In this document: in pieces, positions 1-9,558 of the stretch
Layout: each line of letters opens with the position of its first letter
Position numbering within the stretch: position 1 is the stretch's first letter
DNA from: Lichenostomus cassidix
Lineage: Eukaryota; Chordata; Aves; Passeriformes; Meliphagidae
Assembly: GCA_008360975.2 (NCBI GenBank)
Contig: CM039187.1
Location: 15,951,094-16,015,093 of the forward strand
Direction: 5' to 3'
DNA: 64,000 nt
Notes under the pieces: model-generated
The model's input: only the letters and a program-made list of their open reading frames with translations
The model's database searches: none
Told to the model about the DNA's origin: nothing
Program-made: the position numbers and the translations under genes

Positions 1-1924
1 AACAATCTATTTCATATATAAATTTCCTGCCAGATCACTGTTACATTACAAGACTCATTACATGTGGCAGCTATGTAGCAAATAAACATCTCCCTACTAT
101 TCATGCTGTATGCACCAGCGTTAGCTTTTCCACACCTTTCTTTTCAATGAAATCAACATTCTTTGAACTTGAGCCTGAAATATTACTAGTATATACACAT
201 ATATATAACCTACACATATTCAGATGTAGCACAAGTATAGACAAACTGAAAAAACCCTCAAACACCAAAACACCAACCAGGCATTATTCCTGAATGCCAG
301 ATTAGGAAAAGAAGCATTTTTAACTGATAAATTTGTTTCAACTGTTAATTTCTCCATACAATACACATACAGAATTTTGAGTTCACATTGGACTGTGACT
401 AAAAATAATCTGGTTTTATACAGGCAGGTTACTCTGATCCTGAAACTACCCAAGCTTCTGCTCGATTGTACACACTGAGCAGCAATTATTTTCAAGAATA
501 TATTCTTGACTACAATAAATATTGCCATGCATTACATGTGGTGAAAATGAACAACTAAGTACTTATGAGGTAGTAATTACAACTGGGACAGCATTATTTG
601 CAGCAAAACTGAGGGCACTTCAAGAGAGTAGTGTTTAGAGCTTATCTTTCTGGCCAAGTACCAAAAAAGAAAAAAAAAAAATTGGAGGGGACTTAGGGGA
701 GAAGCAGGTTTCTGGTATGTTATGCAGCAGTGGGAGAATTTACCAGCCATCTCCAGCCACTGTAGTTTCCCTTGTGTAGTACAAAGTGACTTGAGCAAAG
801 CACAAAATCCTGTCTGAGGTATCATTCAAACCTTTTGTGTCTCAGTGATTGCCCTTGTTTTGGAAGTAGAAAGCACCTCTTTACCCCCTATCAAAAACAG
901 CTTAAAAAAAAAGAAAAAAAGTCTTCCACTGACTTTTATTTTTGCAGTACAGCTAGCACTGATAAAATATTTTAGTAAGAATCTAAAGCTGCAAGTTACA
1001 AACCACCTTTTTCTGCAACTGAAAATCTTTTTCAACTTTGAAACTGACAATACTTGTCAATAGTTTTGTTTCAAACTCACACTACTGAAATCTCTCAATG
1101 CACTCTCTTTCTCACCACAAATTCACTGAGTGCTATAAAGGCTTAGCGAACCACAGCACAATAAGCCTGAAGTGGATTTGCTCAGAGACAAGATCAATAC
1201 AAACCTGACAAATGTTTGTACAGTCTTTTATGAAAAGGCCCAGATTACTGAAATTCTGTATCCTAGCCCAAAAACCCAATAAAAATTCCAGGTCCAACCA
1301 CAACATCATCTCATCTAGGCTTCATGATTCTAGCCTTCCATATTGAATATAGAGCTCCGCTTTCTATCTTTTCATCAAGTATTGTTACTTCATCATAGAA
1401 CAACAACCTTCCTTTTTACCTCTAAAGCTCTTCAGAATTCACCAATTGCTGCGTGTGCATTTTATCTTGTGCCATCACTGGCCTTCACCTTCACTGAAAA
1501 ACACCAGCTCTCAGCAACTGCCTCCCTTAAAAGCCTTATGCTTGCCTCATTCTTAACATCCTTCAGATAGCAATAAAAAAAATTTTCCCAAAATTCTGAC
1601 AATTTCCAGACATTGCCTGACTGCAGCTAGACAAAGAGTATCTGCAGGTAGACTACCGAATCAGTACCTTTCTTTAAAACTTCAGATGATTATTCCATCC
1701 TCCAGGTCCATTTGTTTCTTCTTATCTAACTTGTCTCTATGACACAACCTTTACTGAGGATGGGCTATCATATGTATCATTATCTGCACAACATACAACA
1801 CAGTGTAATTTAATGAAATCTAGATGTCTAGATTTTCTGGCATTACCACAATACAAATATTGGCAGAAAATCGAACACCTTCTTAACCTGGTAACTAAGT
1901 AACACAGGTCTTTTCTTCTCTTAC
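1..1924 (-). other. HECTD2: HECTD2 intron 2 (partial)
   Basis: This stretch lies downstream (leftward) of the exon 2 donor at 1924-1923 and reaches the window edge. I looked on the minus strand for the next HECTD2 exon, which in vertebrates begins with a Pro-rich segment after the conserved PNIK motif, and did not find it, so the intron is at least 1.9 kb. The content is AT-rich unique sequence with short A/T runs (for example near 668-680 and 903-920). The short open frames here match no family I know. Confidence 0.75.
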
Positions 1925-2054
1925 CATCTTTGATGTTGGGTATAACAAGTTGCGTAGGCGAATTTCTGTTTCCGATGCCTTCTTTCTTTTGGTTGATAGT
2001 TGTGATGAAATTGCTGAAAGTTGAAATCTCATTTTTGGCTCCTTCCTCCAAGCC
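1925..2054 (-). CDS. HECTD2: HECTD2 coding exon 2
   Basis: HECTD2 is a HECT-type E3 ubiquitin-protein ligase; its mammalian form has been reported to target PIAS1. This exon codes for part of the poorly structured N-terminal region, well before the HECT domain. The minus strand reads a TTACAG acceptor ending at 2055, then GGC-TTG-GAG-GAA, giving GLEEGAKNEISTF, then SNFITTINQKKEG, and ending in SPTQLVIPNIKD before a strong donor (G|GTAAGA, intron starting at 1924). The human protein, from memory, has GAKGQISTFSSFI and VFPNIKN at the same places, so the match is clear despite divergence. The exon is 130 nt and ends in phase 1 (one base of a codon left over). It follows exon 1, which ends in phase 0, so the reading frame joins cleanly. 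The open frame continues past the donor into the intron to 1737, but that extension resembles nothing and is intronic. Confidence 0.93.
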
Positions 2055-5000
2055 CTGTAATTAAGATGACACTATGCTATAAAGGGCTAATGCATTACTG
2101 CCAGAGTAATCTTATTAGTGAGGTGTTACACAGAATTTTTAAACACCTTTTATCTTGAAATCAGACTGATAATAACTAAATAAGACATAAATAATGATTC
2201 TGCAAGTTTGTTTCAAATCTAATCAGGAGAGGTACCATAAAATTAATTTCCATTGTATTAAAAAACTCAAGTATTAGTTTGCAGGATATGAAGATACCCT
2301 GGGATTACTATGAGGAGAACACAACACAATTAGAATGCTGTCAATGATATTCTAACTTTCTGTATCCTACTGTCCATTTACTTTTATATTCCTCACTACA
2401 TCCAGCTCAGTTTAAACAGATGAAAGTGTCACATATTCCCTTTTCCAAATAGCCCTAATATATTGGACTAGTTTAGACAAATTTCCCAAGACTTGAAATG
2501 AGTGGCCAAAAGTTCTAACCTGCTAATAAAATATAAATACTTACTACCAGGGTAAAACTCCCTAAATGACCCAAAATTGTCAACATCTGCTGCCACTGAA
2601 GGAAGGCTAACCAACAAACATTTGTTAACACAGTGCTCAAAGAAGCCCTGCTTGAGCACCTGTACATGCTGTCACCCAGGAGCCTGCACAAGTCTCTGCT
2701 AGGAGCTGTTGAGCACTAATGTGTTTTAACAGTGAACAGAAGTGAAATCACACATCAGACTTCCAAAGGACTGTGCCAGTTAGTCTGTTTGACTAATTAG
2801 CACTGGGTGCTATTAGATACAGATATTTACTACCAAATTTGCAAAGAGGTAGGATTAAGAGGCTTGCCCAAGATGACAGAAGTCTCATGATGAATATCTT
2901 AATTTTCATCTCAGCTGCAAGTAATCTGTTGATACCAGGAAAAGGTACAGCAACTCAAAAAAGTATACAGTTTTCTACACATCATGATTTTCAACCTCAC
3001 AGTAACCTAAAGACTCATTTTCTTGATATCTGGCATCTGTGCTCTCAGTTAGAAATAATGTTTCCATGCAAATCAAAACTTTAATTCCCCAAATGCGAAT
3101 AGACGTTCTAGAATAATTAATGCACTATGCTATCAAATGTTTTAAACCAGTACATTTCCCTTGTCCCTTAAGAGAAATAAATTTGGCCTAAGACATGCAA
3201 CCAGAGTTCTAAGGAAAGCACTTCACTTCCACCACAACATCCTGAAATATCACCAGGAGGGTAATAACACAGCCTATAAACCTACCACACCACAGTGTAC
3301 AAAAGCTGGTACTCTGCCAGGAATTTTAAATAACTGTGGCACATACAGCTATTTTTCCATGGCTTATAACTCAGTAAATTATAAATTTGAACAATCAGCA
3401 GGACTTTTGGTTTTAAAAATACCAAATTTCAATTTCTAGCTCCGAATTCCTTATATGCAGAAAGCATAATGTAATTACCACTGTAATTTTCAGATTAACA
3501 TTTCCTTTATTCTAAAATGTTGAAATATCATTAAGATAATTCTTAAAAATCACCTGGCATGTGAATAGAGAAAAACAGACCCTGGACAAACATGAGTGAC
3601 TGAAAAAGAACTTTTAAACAAATCCAGATCTGAGGTTAATCTGCTCTGTCACAAAATGTGTGCTTTTGGCAGAAAACCTCTGAAGCTCAGAGCACTATAA
3701 TTACAATTAATAGGGAATAGATAGCAGAGATACTTCAGAAAAGGAGTTTTTATGAAATAAAATATTGTGACAGCCTTTTTGACTGACTTAGCTTTCTAGG
3801 TTTTACTCCAGCCATGCCACTGAAATACTGTAGGTGAACAGTTTTTAAAAAACTTTCTCCTTAATGCCACCTCCCTCAGAAGTGATCATAAATAACCAAA
3901 ACTGCATACCCTCTTTAACTCCATCATCCTGTTTCAAGTGCAGTTCCAATAATATTAGACAAACATATGGACAAAGGCTTTATTGGAAGGCCCTGGAGGA
4001 ATACTGGGAAACTTCATGCTCATTAATGAGAAACTCTGACAACTCCTGAGGGAGGAATCTAGGGCAAGTGCACAGCACTGTGTCTTACTTGAAAATTTTG
4101 TAGGAGGTCACTGAGCTTCTAGAGCCTAAGACTCTACAATTGCCATCAAAAACCTGAACATTTGCTGTCGCCCTCCCACCCACCATGAGAATGAATATGC
4201 TTAGAGGGAGTAAGTGGATCAAAGTAATCTTTAGCTCTGTTTTAAGAGCATATGAATAACTTACAACTCTGCTGGCTTCTTAGTACAAGTTTTCCAAAGC
4301 ATTAAGCCCTCCATAAGGCTACAGAGTATATAGCATTATACTTTATAAACTATATTTTCCATTATTGAAGTTAAATGAAATGGTGAAAACAAGTAAAAAT
4401 GTTTGCAAAGAGCACACACAGACTGCTTTCTGTGAAGAGATAAAAGACCATCTAACAGAGTTTCTTGAAAATCCTATGTTAGCCCCAACATTGATTACTC
4501 AAGACTCCTATGTACATGGCAAGCAAAGACTAGTGAGGACTAAAAGATTTTCTTCCCTGTGAAAAAAGACACAGAGCACACTCAGACTACCAAAAGGCAA
4601 CTGACAGTGCAACAGCCTGCAAAAGAAGCAGGGTTTTCCCTTCCATTCATAGCTTGAAAGGTGTAACTTTGGACTGGTTTTGCTTTACATGAATCTCTAT
4701 TTGTTCCTACTTATTAGGGAGTAAACTTTCTAGCTTCCCACAAGTTTCTTCCTAGAATCTAAATGCTGACACCCAAACTATCATCCCTTTGGAAATGTGG
4801 ACAAATACCATAGACAACTCTCTGTCTCTTTCTCTCTCCCTGTAACATGCTACTGAGCCCCATATAGTGCTCCTGGTAAATTCCAGCCCCATCCTGCACC
4901 TGACAAACAATCACACCCAGCCAGGTCTGAGCTCCTCCATAGCAGGTCCACTTAGCTTACGCCTGTGGCCAACAGTTCAGCAGTTCATCACCAATGTCCA

Positions 5001-6225
5001 GCTACACAGAAGTTCTCCTGATTCTTTGAGGCAGTTTGAATTTTACCTGGCCGTCCAGGGGCACACATTTCTCATTAGCTGAGCTAAACCTGACACATTT
5101 CAGGCCAGCACTTGTATCTTTATTCTAAGGGACTGGCATTTGCCATTCTAAGTCTAAAGTGGAGATTTTCAAAGGTAAAAATAACTCCTGGGCACTTGTC
5201 CATTACAGACTTCTCCCACCAAATCGGTATTAGAATCACAAGAGTAAACATATTCTTGCACATTCTGACAGATTTGCAAAGCTGAAAGTCTTTCAGAAGA
5301 TTGGAATGTTTAGGCAAAACACAAAACTGGCAGAATTGCTCTGAGGAGTTTGCAGTTTGCATACAATTACTTCGTTTAACATTACAGCTATTTCCTGACA
5401 GTCATAAATATTACATGCTCGATCTTTTCAATTCAAATTATGAATTTAAATAAACGATAATTTAAATGACAATTTCTTGTAAGTCAGATACTTATCAGAA
5501 CTGCTAAACTAAAATCTCCTAAGTGTATTACTACAGGATTAGTAACATTTTTGTTCTGTTGTTGGACTGAAGTAATTTACCACAAGTTTTAATGTTAAGC
5601 TACGTAAGATATTCAACTCATGCCAGGAAAATTTTATGTTTTGTAATATTGTATAGTCAGCAGAAAGAAAATCACAGCTCTGGTATAATTAAAAATCTCA
5701 AACAAGGTTTCTGAAATGAAGTTATTCTGGCAAATATCCTTTCCCCCCTTTTTTCCTGCGATAGCTCATTCATCATTTCATCAAAATGTTCTGTCCTCGT
5801 TGCTTCAACACCAACTAAAAACCAGAAAAGACTTTTTAAGAAAAAGTTAAAAATAAAGAAGTATTTCCCAGCTACCTCTCTTGCCATTAAGTATATTAGA
5901 TCTGAAACCCTCCACCCCCGAGAACCCTTAATGAACATTCACAGTGCTGCAAACCCTCAGTCATGACTAACCCGACAGAGCAGACCGTTGTAAAATGTTA
6001 ACTATAAGTGGATGGAGAATTTATAGCTTCATTATGTCATTGCTTACAGATGCACTTGTTATTTTTAAGAAACTTGAATGAAAGCCTCTCGACGGAAAGA
6101 GCTATGAAAGAAAACGAGGGTGATGCTTCCCCCCTTGCCTCTCCGCTCCCAAATAAAGCGGCAAACACAGCACACGAGCGCGGAGCGGCACCGGCGGGTT
6201 CAGCCCGGGCGCTGACGGGACCTAC
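2055..6225 (-). other. HECTD2: HECTD2 intron 1
   Basis: This is a 4.2 kb intron between the donor at 6225-6224 (GTAGGT) and the acceptor at 2056-2055 (AG). It holds no recognised exon. It is mostly AT-rich unique sequence, with one MIR-like ancient SINE fragment near 2815-2890. The last few hundred bases next to exon 1 become GC-rich where the CpG island begins, at about 6160. Confidence 0.9.
2815..2890. repeat. MIR/CORE-SINE-like ancient fragment
   Basis: The stretch containing GAGGTAGGATTAAGAGGC followed by TTGCCCAAGATGACAGAAG resembles the central part of MIR-type SINEs (GAGGTTAAGTGACTTGCCCAAGGTCACACAG). The match is by eye and diverged, with no poly(A) tail or target-site duplication visible. 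A chance similarity is possible. Confidence 0.4.
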
Positions 6226-6459
6226 CCCGGCAGCCGCGGCGGACACCGACGGCATGGGCGGCAATTTCTCTCCCTCCTGTTCCTTTTCTTTTTCCTTCTC
6301 CTTTTCCTTCTCCCCTTCTTCTTCTTCTTCCTCCTCCTCGCCGCCCTCCTCGGCTGACGGGGCCGCGGCGCTGCCCTGGCTCAGCTCCGCGCCCGGCGGA
6401 TGCCCCTCGCCGGGGCCGGGGGGCAGCTCGGCGGCAGCCGGCGGGCTCTGCAGCGACAT
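6226..6459 (-). CDS. HECTD2: HECTD2 coding exon 1 (start codon)
   Basis: This is the N-terminal coding exon of the HECT-type E3 ubiquitin ligase HECTD2, encoding 78 residues from the ATG at 6459-6457 to a phase-0 boundary at GGG|GTAGGT (intron begins at 6225). The start has A at -3 in its context and is the only Met before residue 69. The protein opens with a Pro/Ala/Gly-rich stretch (MSLQSPPAAAELPPGPGEG), then an acidic run of eight Glu (residues 41-48), then alternating Lys-Glu (about 50-60), then GEKLPPMPSVSAAAAG. Human HECTD2, from memory, has a similar but shorter design: a Pro/Ala-rich start, a Lys/Glu patch and EKLPPIVSAGAG. The EKLPP motif and the downstream join to GLEEGAK are what identify the exon. 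The region is predicted to be disordered and lies far from the catalytic HECT domain. The translation past the donor (VGPVSARAEP and on) is intronic. Confidence 0.88.
6280..6339. repeat. 60-bp uninterrupted pyrimidine tract within coding exon 1
   Basis: Plus strand is all C/T from 6280 to 6339, so the coding (minus) strand is all purine. It corresponds exactly to HECTD2 residues 41-60, the Glu run and Lys-Glu repeats. It mixes CTT, CTC and TTTTCC units, so it is an imperfect microsatellite prone to length change. Confidence 0.95.
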
Positions 6460-6670
6460 GCTCCCGCTCCCGGCCGCCTCTCTCCCCGCGGCAGCCTCTC
6501 CGTGCCGCCGGCACTCGAGACCCCACGCCCTCCTCTTCCTCTCCCTCCGTCCCCGAGCCCCTCCGAGGAGCCCCCGCGGGCAGCCTCAGCTCCGCCGCTC
6601 CGCTCGGAGCGGGGCCGCCGCGGCACTGCAGCAGCCGCGCTGCTCCCGGGCGGCCACACGCCCCCGCACG

Positions 6671-6684
6671 GCGGGGCGGGGCGG
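6671..6684 (+). promoter_or_regulatory. Tandem GC boxes (Sp/KLF-type)
   Basis: Two overlapping GGGGCGG cores occur in GCGGGGCGGGGCGG. They lie 210 bp upstream of the HECTD2 ATG, inside the CpG island. Sp/KLF factors bind this motif; occupancy is inferred only. Confidence 0.6.
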
Positions 6685-6845
6685 AGCGCAGCGCAGCGCA
6701 GCCCGGCCGCCCCCGCCGCGGCCCCGGCGGCAGGGCAGGGGGAGCGCGGGACGCGGCGCAGCGGAGGCGCCGTCGGAGCGCTGCCCCGGAGCCCCCGGGC
6801 CGCCGCGCCCCCTACAGAGCGCGGGCAGCAGGAGGGGCGGGCGCC

Positions 6846-6857
6846 GCCGCCATGTTG
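6846..6857 (-). promoter_or_regulatory. YY1 motif
   Basis: The minus strand reads CAACATGGCGGC, a perfect match to the YY1 consensus CAANATGGCGGC. YY1 sites in CpG-island promoters often sit just downstream of the start and set its position and direction. The orientation here fits minus-strand (HECTD2) transcription. The embedded ATG would open a short upstream frame (MAAAPAPPAARAL) that stops near 6812, so it may act as a uORF if the transcript starts upstream of it. Confidence 0.6.
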
Positions 6858-7063
6858 GGTATAGGCGGCTCATGGAAACGCGCTTGGCGACCGCGGCGCG
6901 GCGCGGGGGGAGCGGAGGACACGGCGGCGGAAACTCCGCGGCGCAGGAACCGGCGCGGAGCTGCGCCTGGGGCTGGCACCGCGCAGCCGCCCTGGCAAGG
7001 GGTGCCGGGGCCGGTGCGGCGCACTGACGGGACCTGAGGGTGGCGACGAGGAAATAGACGAGT

Positions 7064-7069
7064 AATAAA
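7064..7069 (+). promoter_or_regulatory. Promoter-proximal AATAAA poly(A) signal on the divergent strand
   Basis: A canonical AATAAA hexamer occurs on the plus strand 600 bp upstream of the HECTD2 ATG. Early poly(A) signals on the antisense side of bidirectional promoters are known to end upstream antisense RNAs. The function here is inferred. Confidence 0.35.
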
Positions 7070-7096
7070 CAAACAGAAACATAAATATAGAAATAT

Positions 7097-7104
7097 ATGC
7101 AAAT
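7097..7104 (+). promoter_or_regulatory. Octamer motif ATGCAAAT
   Basis: A perfect POU/octamer motif lies in a short AT-rich notch (about 7045-7110) within the CpG island. Forkhead-like TAAACA is next to it at 7066-7071. Confidence 0.4.
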
Positions 7105-7291
7105 GTACAGCTGGGCGAATGGCCCTCGGGGCTGATACCGCCCGCCCCGGCCGCGCCTCCCTCACTCCGGGCGGTGCTGAGTGTTGCTCCGCTGGCACAG
7201 GCTGTGCTGTCAGGGGCTCTGCTCACACCGCCTTGTCGCCCCGCAGCACGTTCGTCGCCGCTCCAGGTCACGCTCCGACGAGAAAACACAG

Positions 7292-7372
7292 AAATCACCC
7301 AATCATAAAGGTTGAAAAAGGCCTTCGAGGTGATCGAGTCCAACCTTCGACCAAATAACACCATGCCCACTT
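7292..7372 (-). mobile_element. CR1 LINE 3'-end fragment
   Basis: The plus strand reads AATCATAAAGGTTGAAAAAG then GAGTCCAACCTTCGACC then AACACCATGCCCACT. This is the reverse complement of the avian CR1 3' UTR, with the CR1 3' end at the left. Only about 80 bp is present, so it is a 5'-truncated dead copy with no coding part. It sits at the outer edge of the HECTD2 CpG island. Confidence 0.8.
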
Positions 7373-9516
7373 ACTGCGAAGGCCTGCACCGTGTGGTGAA
7401 GAATGGCTGTGTAAGGAGCGTGTGAGCCCAGTCCTGTCTCTGCTGGCAAACCAGAGCGGTGCCGGGCGTGTGCCGCCGTGGGTTCCTGGCCCTCCCTCTG
7501 GGGAGGCCTCGGGAGCCTGAGCAGAGCTCGCTGTCAGCCTCCGTGCAGCTCCCTGGGCCGGCTGGAGCTTTGCTCTGAGTGTGTGAAGAAAAAACATCGT
7601 CCGAGTTAGTGCTATGTTGAACTGGTTGCAATACAGCATCTAGACCAGATGTAACACCACCACGTTGGCTGTGAGCTACTGACCTGCCACTTGGCTTGGT
7701 GTGTGCTGCGTGCAAGGGAGGCAATGTTGTGTACCCCAACCAACACCCCATTTCAGTTCTTCAAAGCATTAGCTGCCACACTAAACAAGTTTCCTTCAGA
7801 CTACTCTTAATTTTGTGTCTGAAGACGAGTTCCCCTCCCAGCTTCGGCAACAGAGTGTGAATAGCGTTACAGACCACTTGAAACAAATCTTCAAAATTGT
7901 TTGTCAGATGGAAGAAAACCATGTGATGATTTTTCTGAGCATTGGCACTACACAAGTAGCTCCTGCAGGAGCTGTGCGAAAGATCTCTCTAAGAGTCATA
8001 AAAGCAAAGGCACAATAGGTCCTGCAGTGTTAATCTAACACATTGAAAAATGCTTTTTCTTTCTGAAGGAACTGGCAGGCCTGGAGGGTTTTTAGGTTTT
8101 ATTAAGAAATGGCTTTGTCCTTACCAAGTTAAATATGAGCTCTAGTTTTCCAAGAAGTTCACTCTCCTCGCTGTGCTTACTTCCCAGTGGCTTTCAGCAG
8201 TTTGCATGAATAAGTGGCCTGTTGCACTTAAACAAAGCCCCCCAAACACTCATTCATCCTTTTCCTTTCGATGCCAAGAAATAACATAATGATAGTAATT
8301 TCAACAGCTTCAGTACAAGCAGCTTTACACCCAGTGGCAGTCCCCAGCTAGAAATAATTGGCACAACTGTTTTGTGGAGCTGTGCCAGCTTGAAACAGGG
8401 AAGGATTTTCTCCCTTGAGCCTTCAAAGAGAGATGAAATAAGGAAAAAATTAAGTGTAGAAAGGCAAGTATAGAAACAATGGAAATGAAAAAATATTAAT
8501 TTGAGCTATAAAGGCCTGATTTTTGACTGTGTCAAAAGCACTGAAATAGTTTTCTGCCAAGATTATCTCACAAAAAGTTAACACAACATCAAAGGCATCA
8601 ACTTCTATTGTCCATGCTCTTCTGTGCTATTTGAAGCTGAAGTGCTCTAATGAACTAAACTAATTCAGGTGAATATTTTGACTCATGACAATTATCAAAA
8701 TAGGCACAAAAATTTTCTGCCTATTTTTGGTAAGAGAGCAAAATGACCATATACTGAAGAGAAGTATATGAAGGAGAAGCAAACACATTTTCCTACTTCT
8801 AACTAGTGTACCATACATCTGGTGCCCAGGGTTTGAAACGAAAAGTATTTCAACATCATTCATAGATCCACAAGGCAGTCAAAGGTATAACCGCAGCTGG
8901 GAAAGTCATGTCTAAATTGGCTTTCAGTTTTCTAGCATGGATGGATGCTAGCTGAGAGCAGCAGTGCTGCATGTAATGAGGCAATGCACATAGATCCTGT
9001 AGTAATTTGTTTCCAAAGGGCTGAACTGGGATAGTGGGCAATGGAGCAGACAGAAAACAGGATAAAGATATTCAAGATTTGTGGGATATACAAAATACAC
9101 AGTTTTCAAAACTAAATAGAAGTATGCAACTGCCATTCTACTGACTTGATGAATTTGTTGGCCAGATGGCCTGGGAGCCTTAACAAAGGGCCAAACACAC
9201 TCAATGCCTATATTTCAAAGGACACTTGATTTTTTACATCTCTTCTAAGCTGCTTAAAAATCTTAAATCACAAGGTGCAGGCTAGTTCACAGTATTTTTT
9301 GGTGAAAGGGACAAAGGTAAAGTTCAACTAAAAACTTGCTCATGCCCAAGTACATGTTGCCTGGGTCTACAGATCTTGCTGTTCCTGGAGGAGTTTGCAG
9401 TCTCACCAGACCCCGTGCTGGCACACCACACTGCTGGCTCAGAGAAACTTATACACGCTGCAGTAACACCCCTGAATAACTGTGTGGGGGACACAGGCAG
9501 GATGTGACAGAACAGA
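7373..9516. other. Intergenic, no recognised gene
   Basis: The first 400 bases are GC-moderate, grading from the CpG island shore; the rest is AT-rich unique DNA. Open frames of up to 126 codons near 7371-7751 overlap each other on one strand, have no known homology that I can see, and are likely chance. Confidence 0.6.
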
Positions 9517-9558
9517 TTGAATGAATGATTGATGATGAATGAATGAATGAATGAATGA
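9517..9558 (+). repeat. (TGAA)n / (GAAT)n microsatellite
   Basis: Tetranucleotide TGAA repeats, broken once by TGATTGATGA and followed by about six clean GAAT units. No gene overlaps it. Confidence 0.9.

Larger units (their letters stand above)
6160..7290 (-). promoter_or_regulatory. HECTD2: CpG island and HECTD2 promoter region
   Basis: Base composition changes sharply here: about 1.1 kb is GC- and CpG-dense inside otherwise AT-rich DNA. It covers HECTD2 coding exon 1 and everything upstream to the CR1 fragment at 7292. It contains GC boxes (6671-6684), a perfect YY1 motif (6846-6857) and no obvious TATA box at a fixed distance, as expected of a housekeeping-type, dispersed-start promoter. 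I cannot place the transcription start; the YY1 site, which in many promoters lies just downstream of the start in the orientation seen here, would put a minus-strand start near 6870 and a 5' UTR of about 400 nt. Such islands usually fire in both directions, so a divergent plus-strand RNA is likely. Several long open frames in the island on both strands are by-products of the high GC content. Confidence 0.85.

Noticed and set aside
1737..1924. Continuation of the HECTD2 exon 2 open frame past the donor
   Set aside because: The homology to HECTD2 stops exactly at a strong GTAAGA donor, so the remaining frame is intron.
6008..7027. A 339-codon plus-strand open frame across the CpG island
   Set aside because: It is antisense to HECTD2 exon 1, and its Pro/Arg/Ala/Ser composition is what GC-rich DNA gives in any frame. 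No domain or conserved motif is present.
6870..7370. Minus-strand frame of 166 codons and overlapping frames upstream of HECTD2
   Set aside because: It ends in the CR1 fragment, lies in the promoter island and has no recognisable homology. GC bias explains its length.
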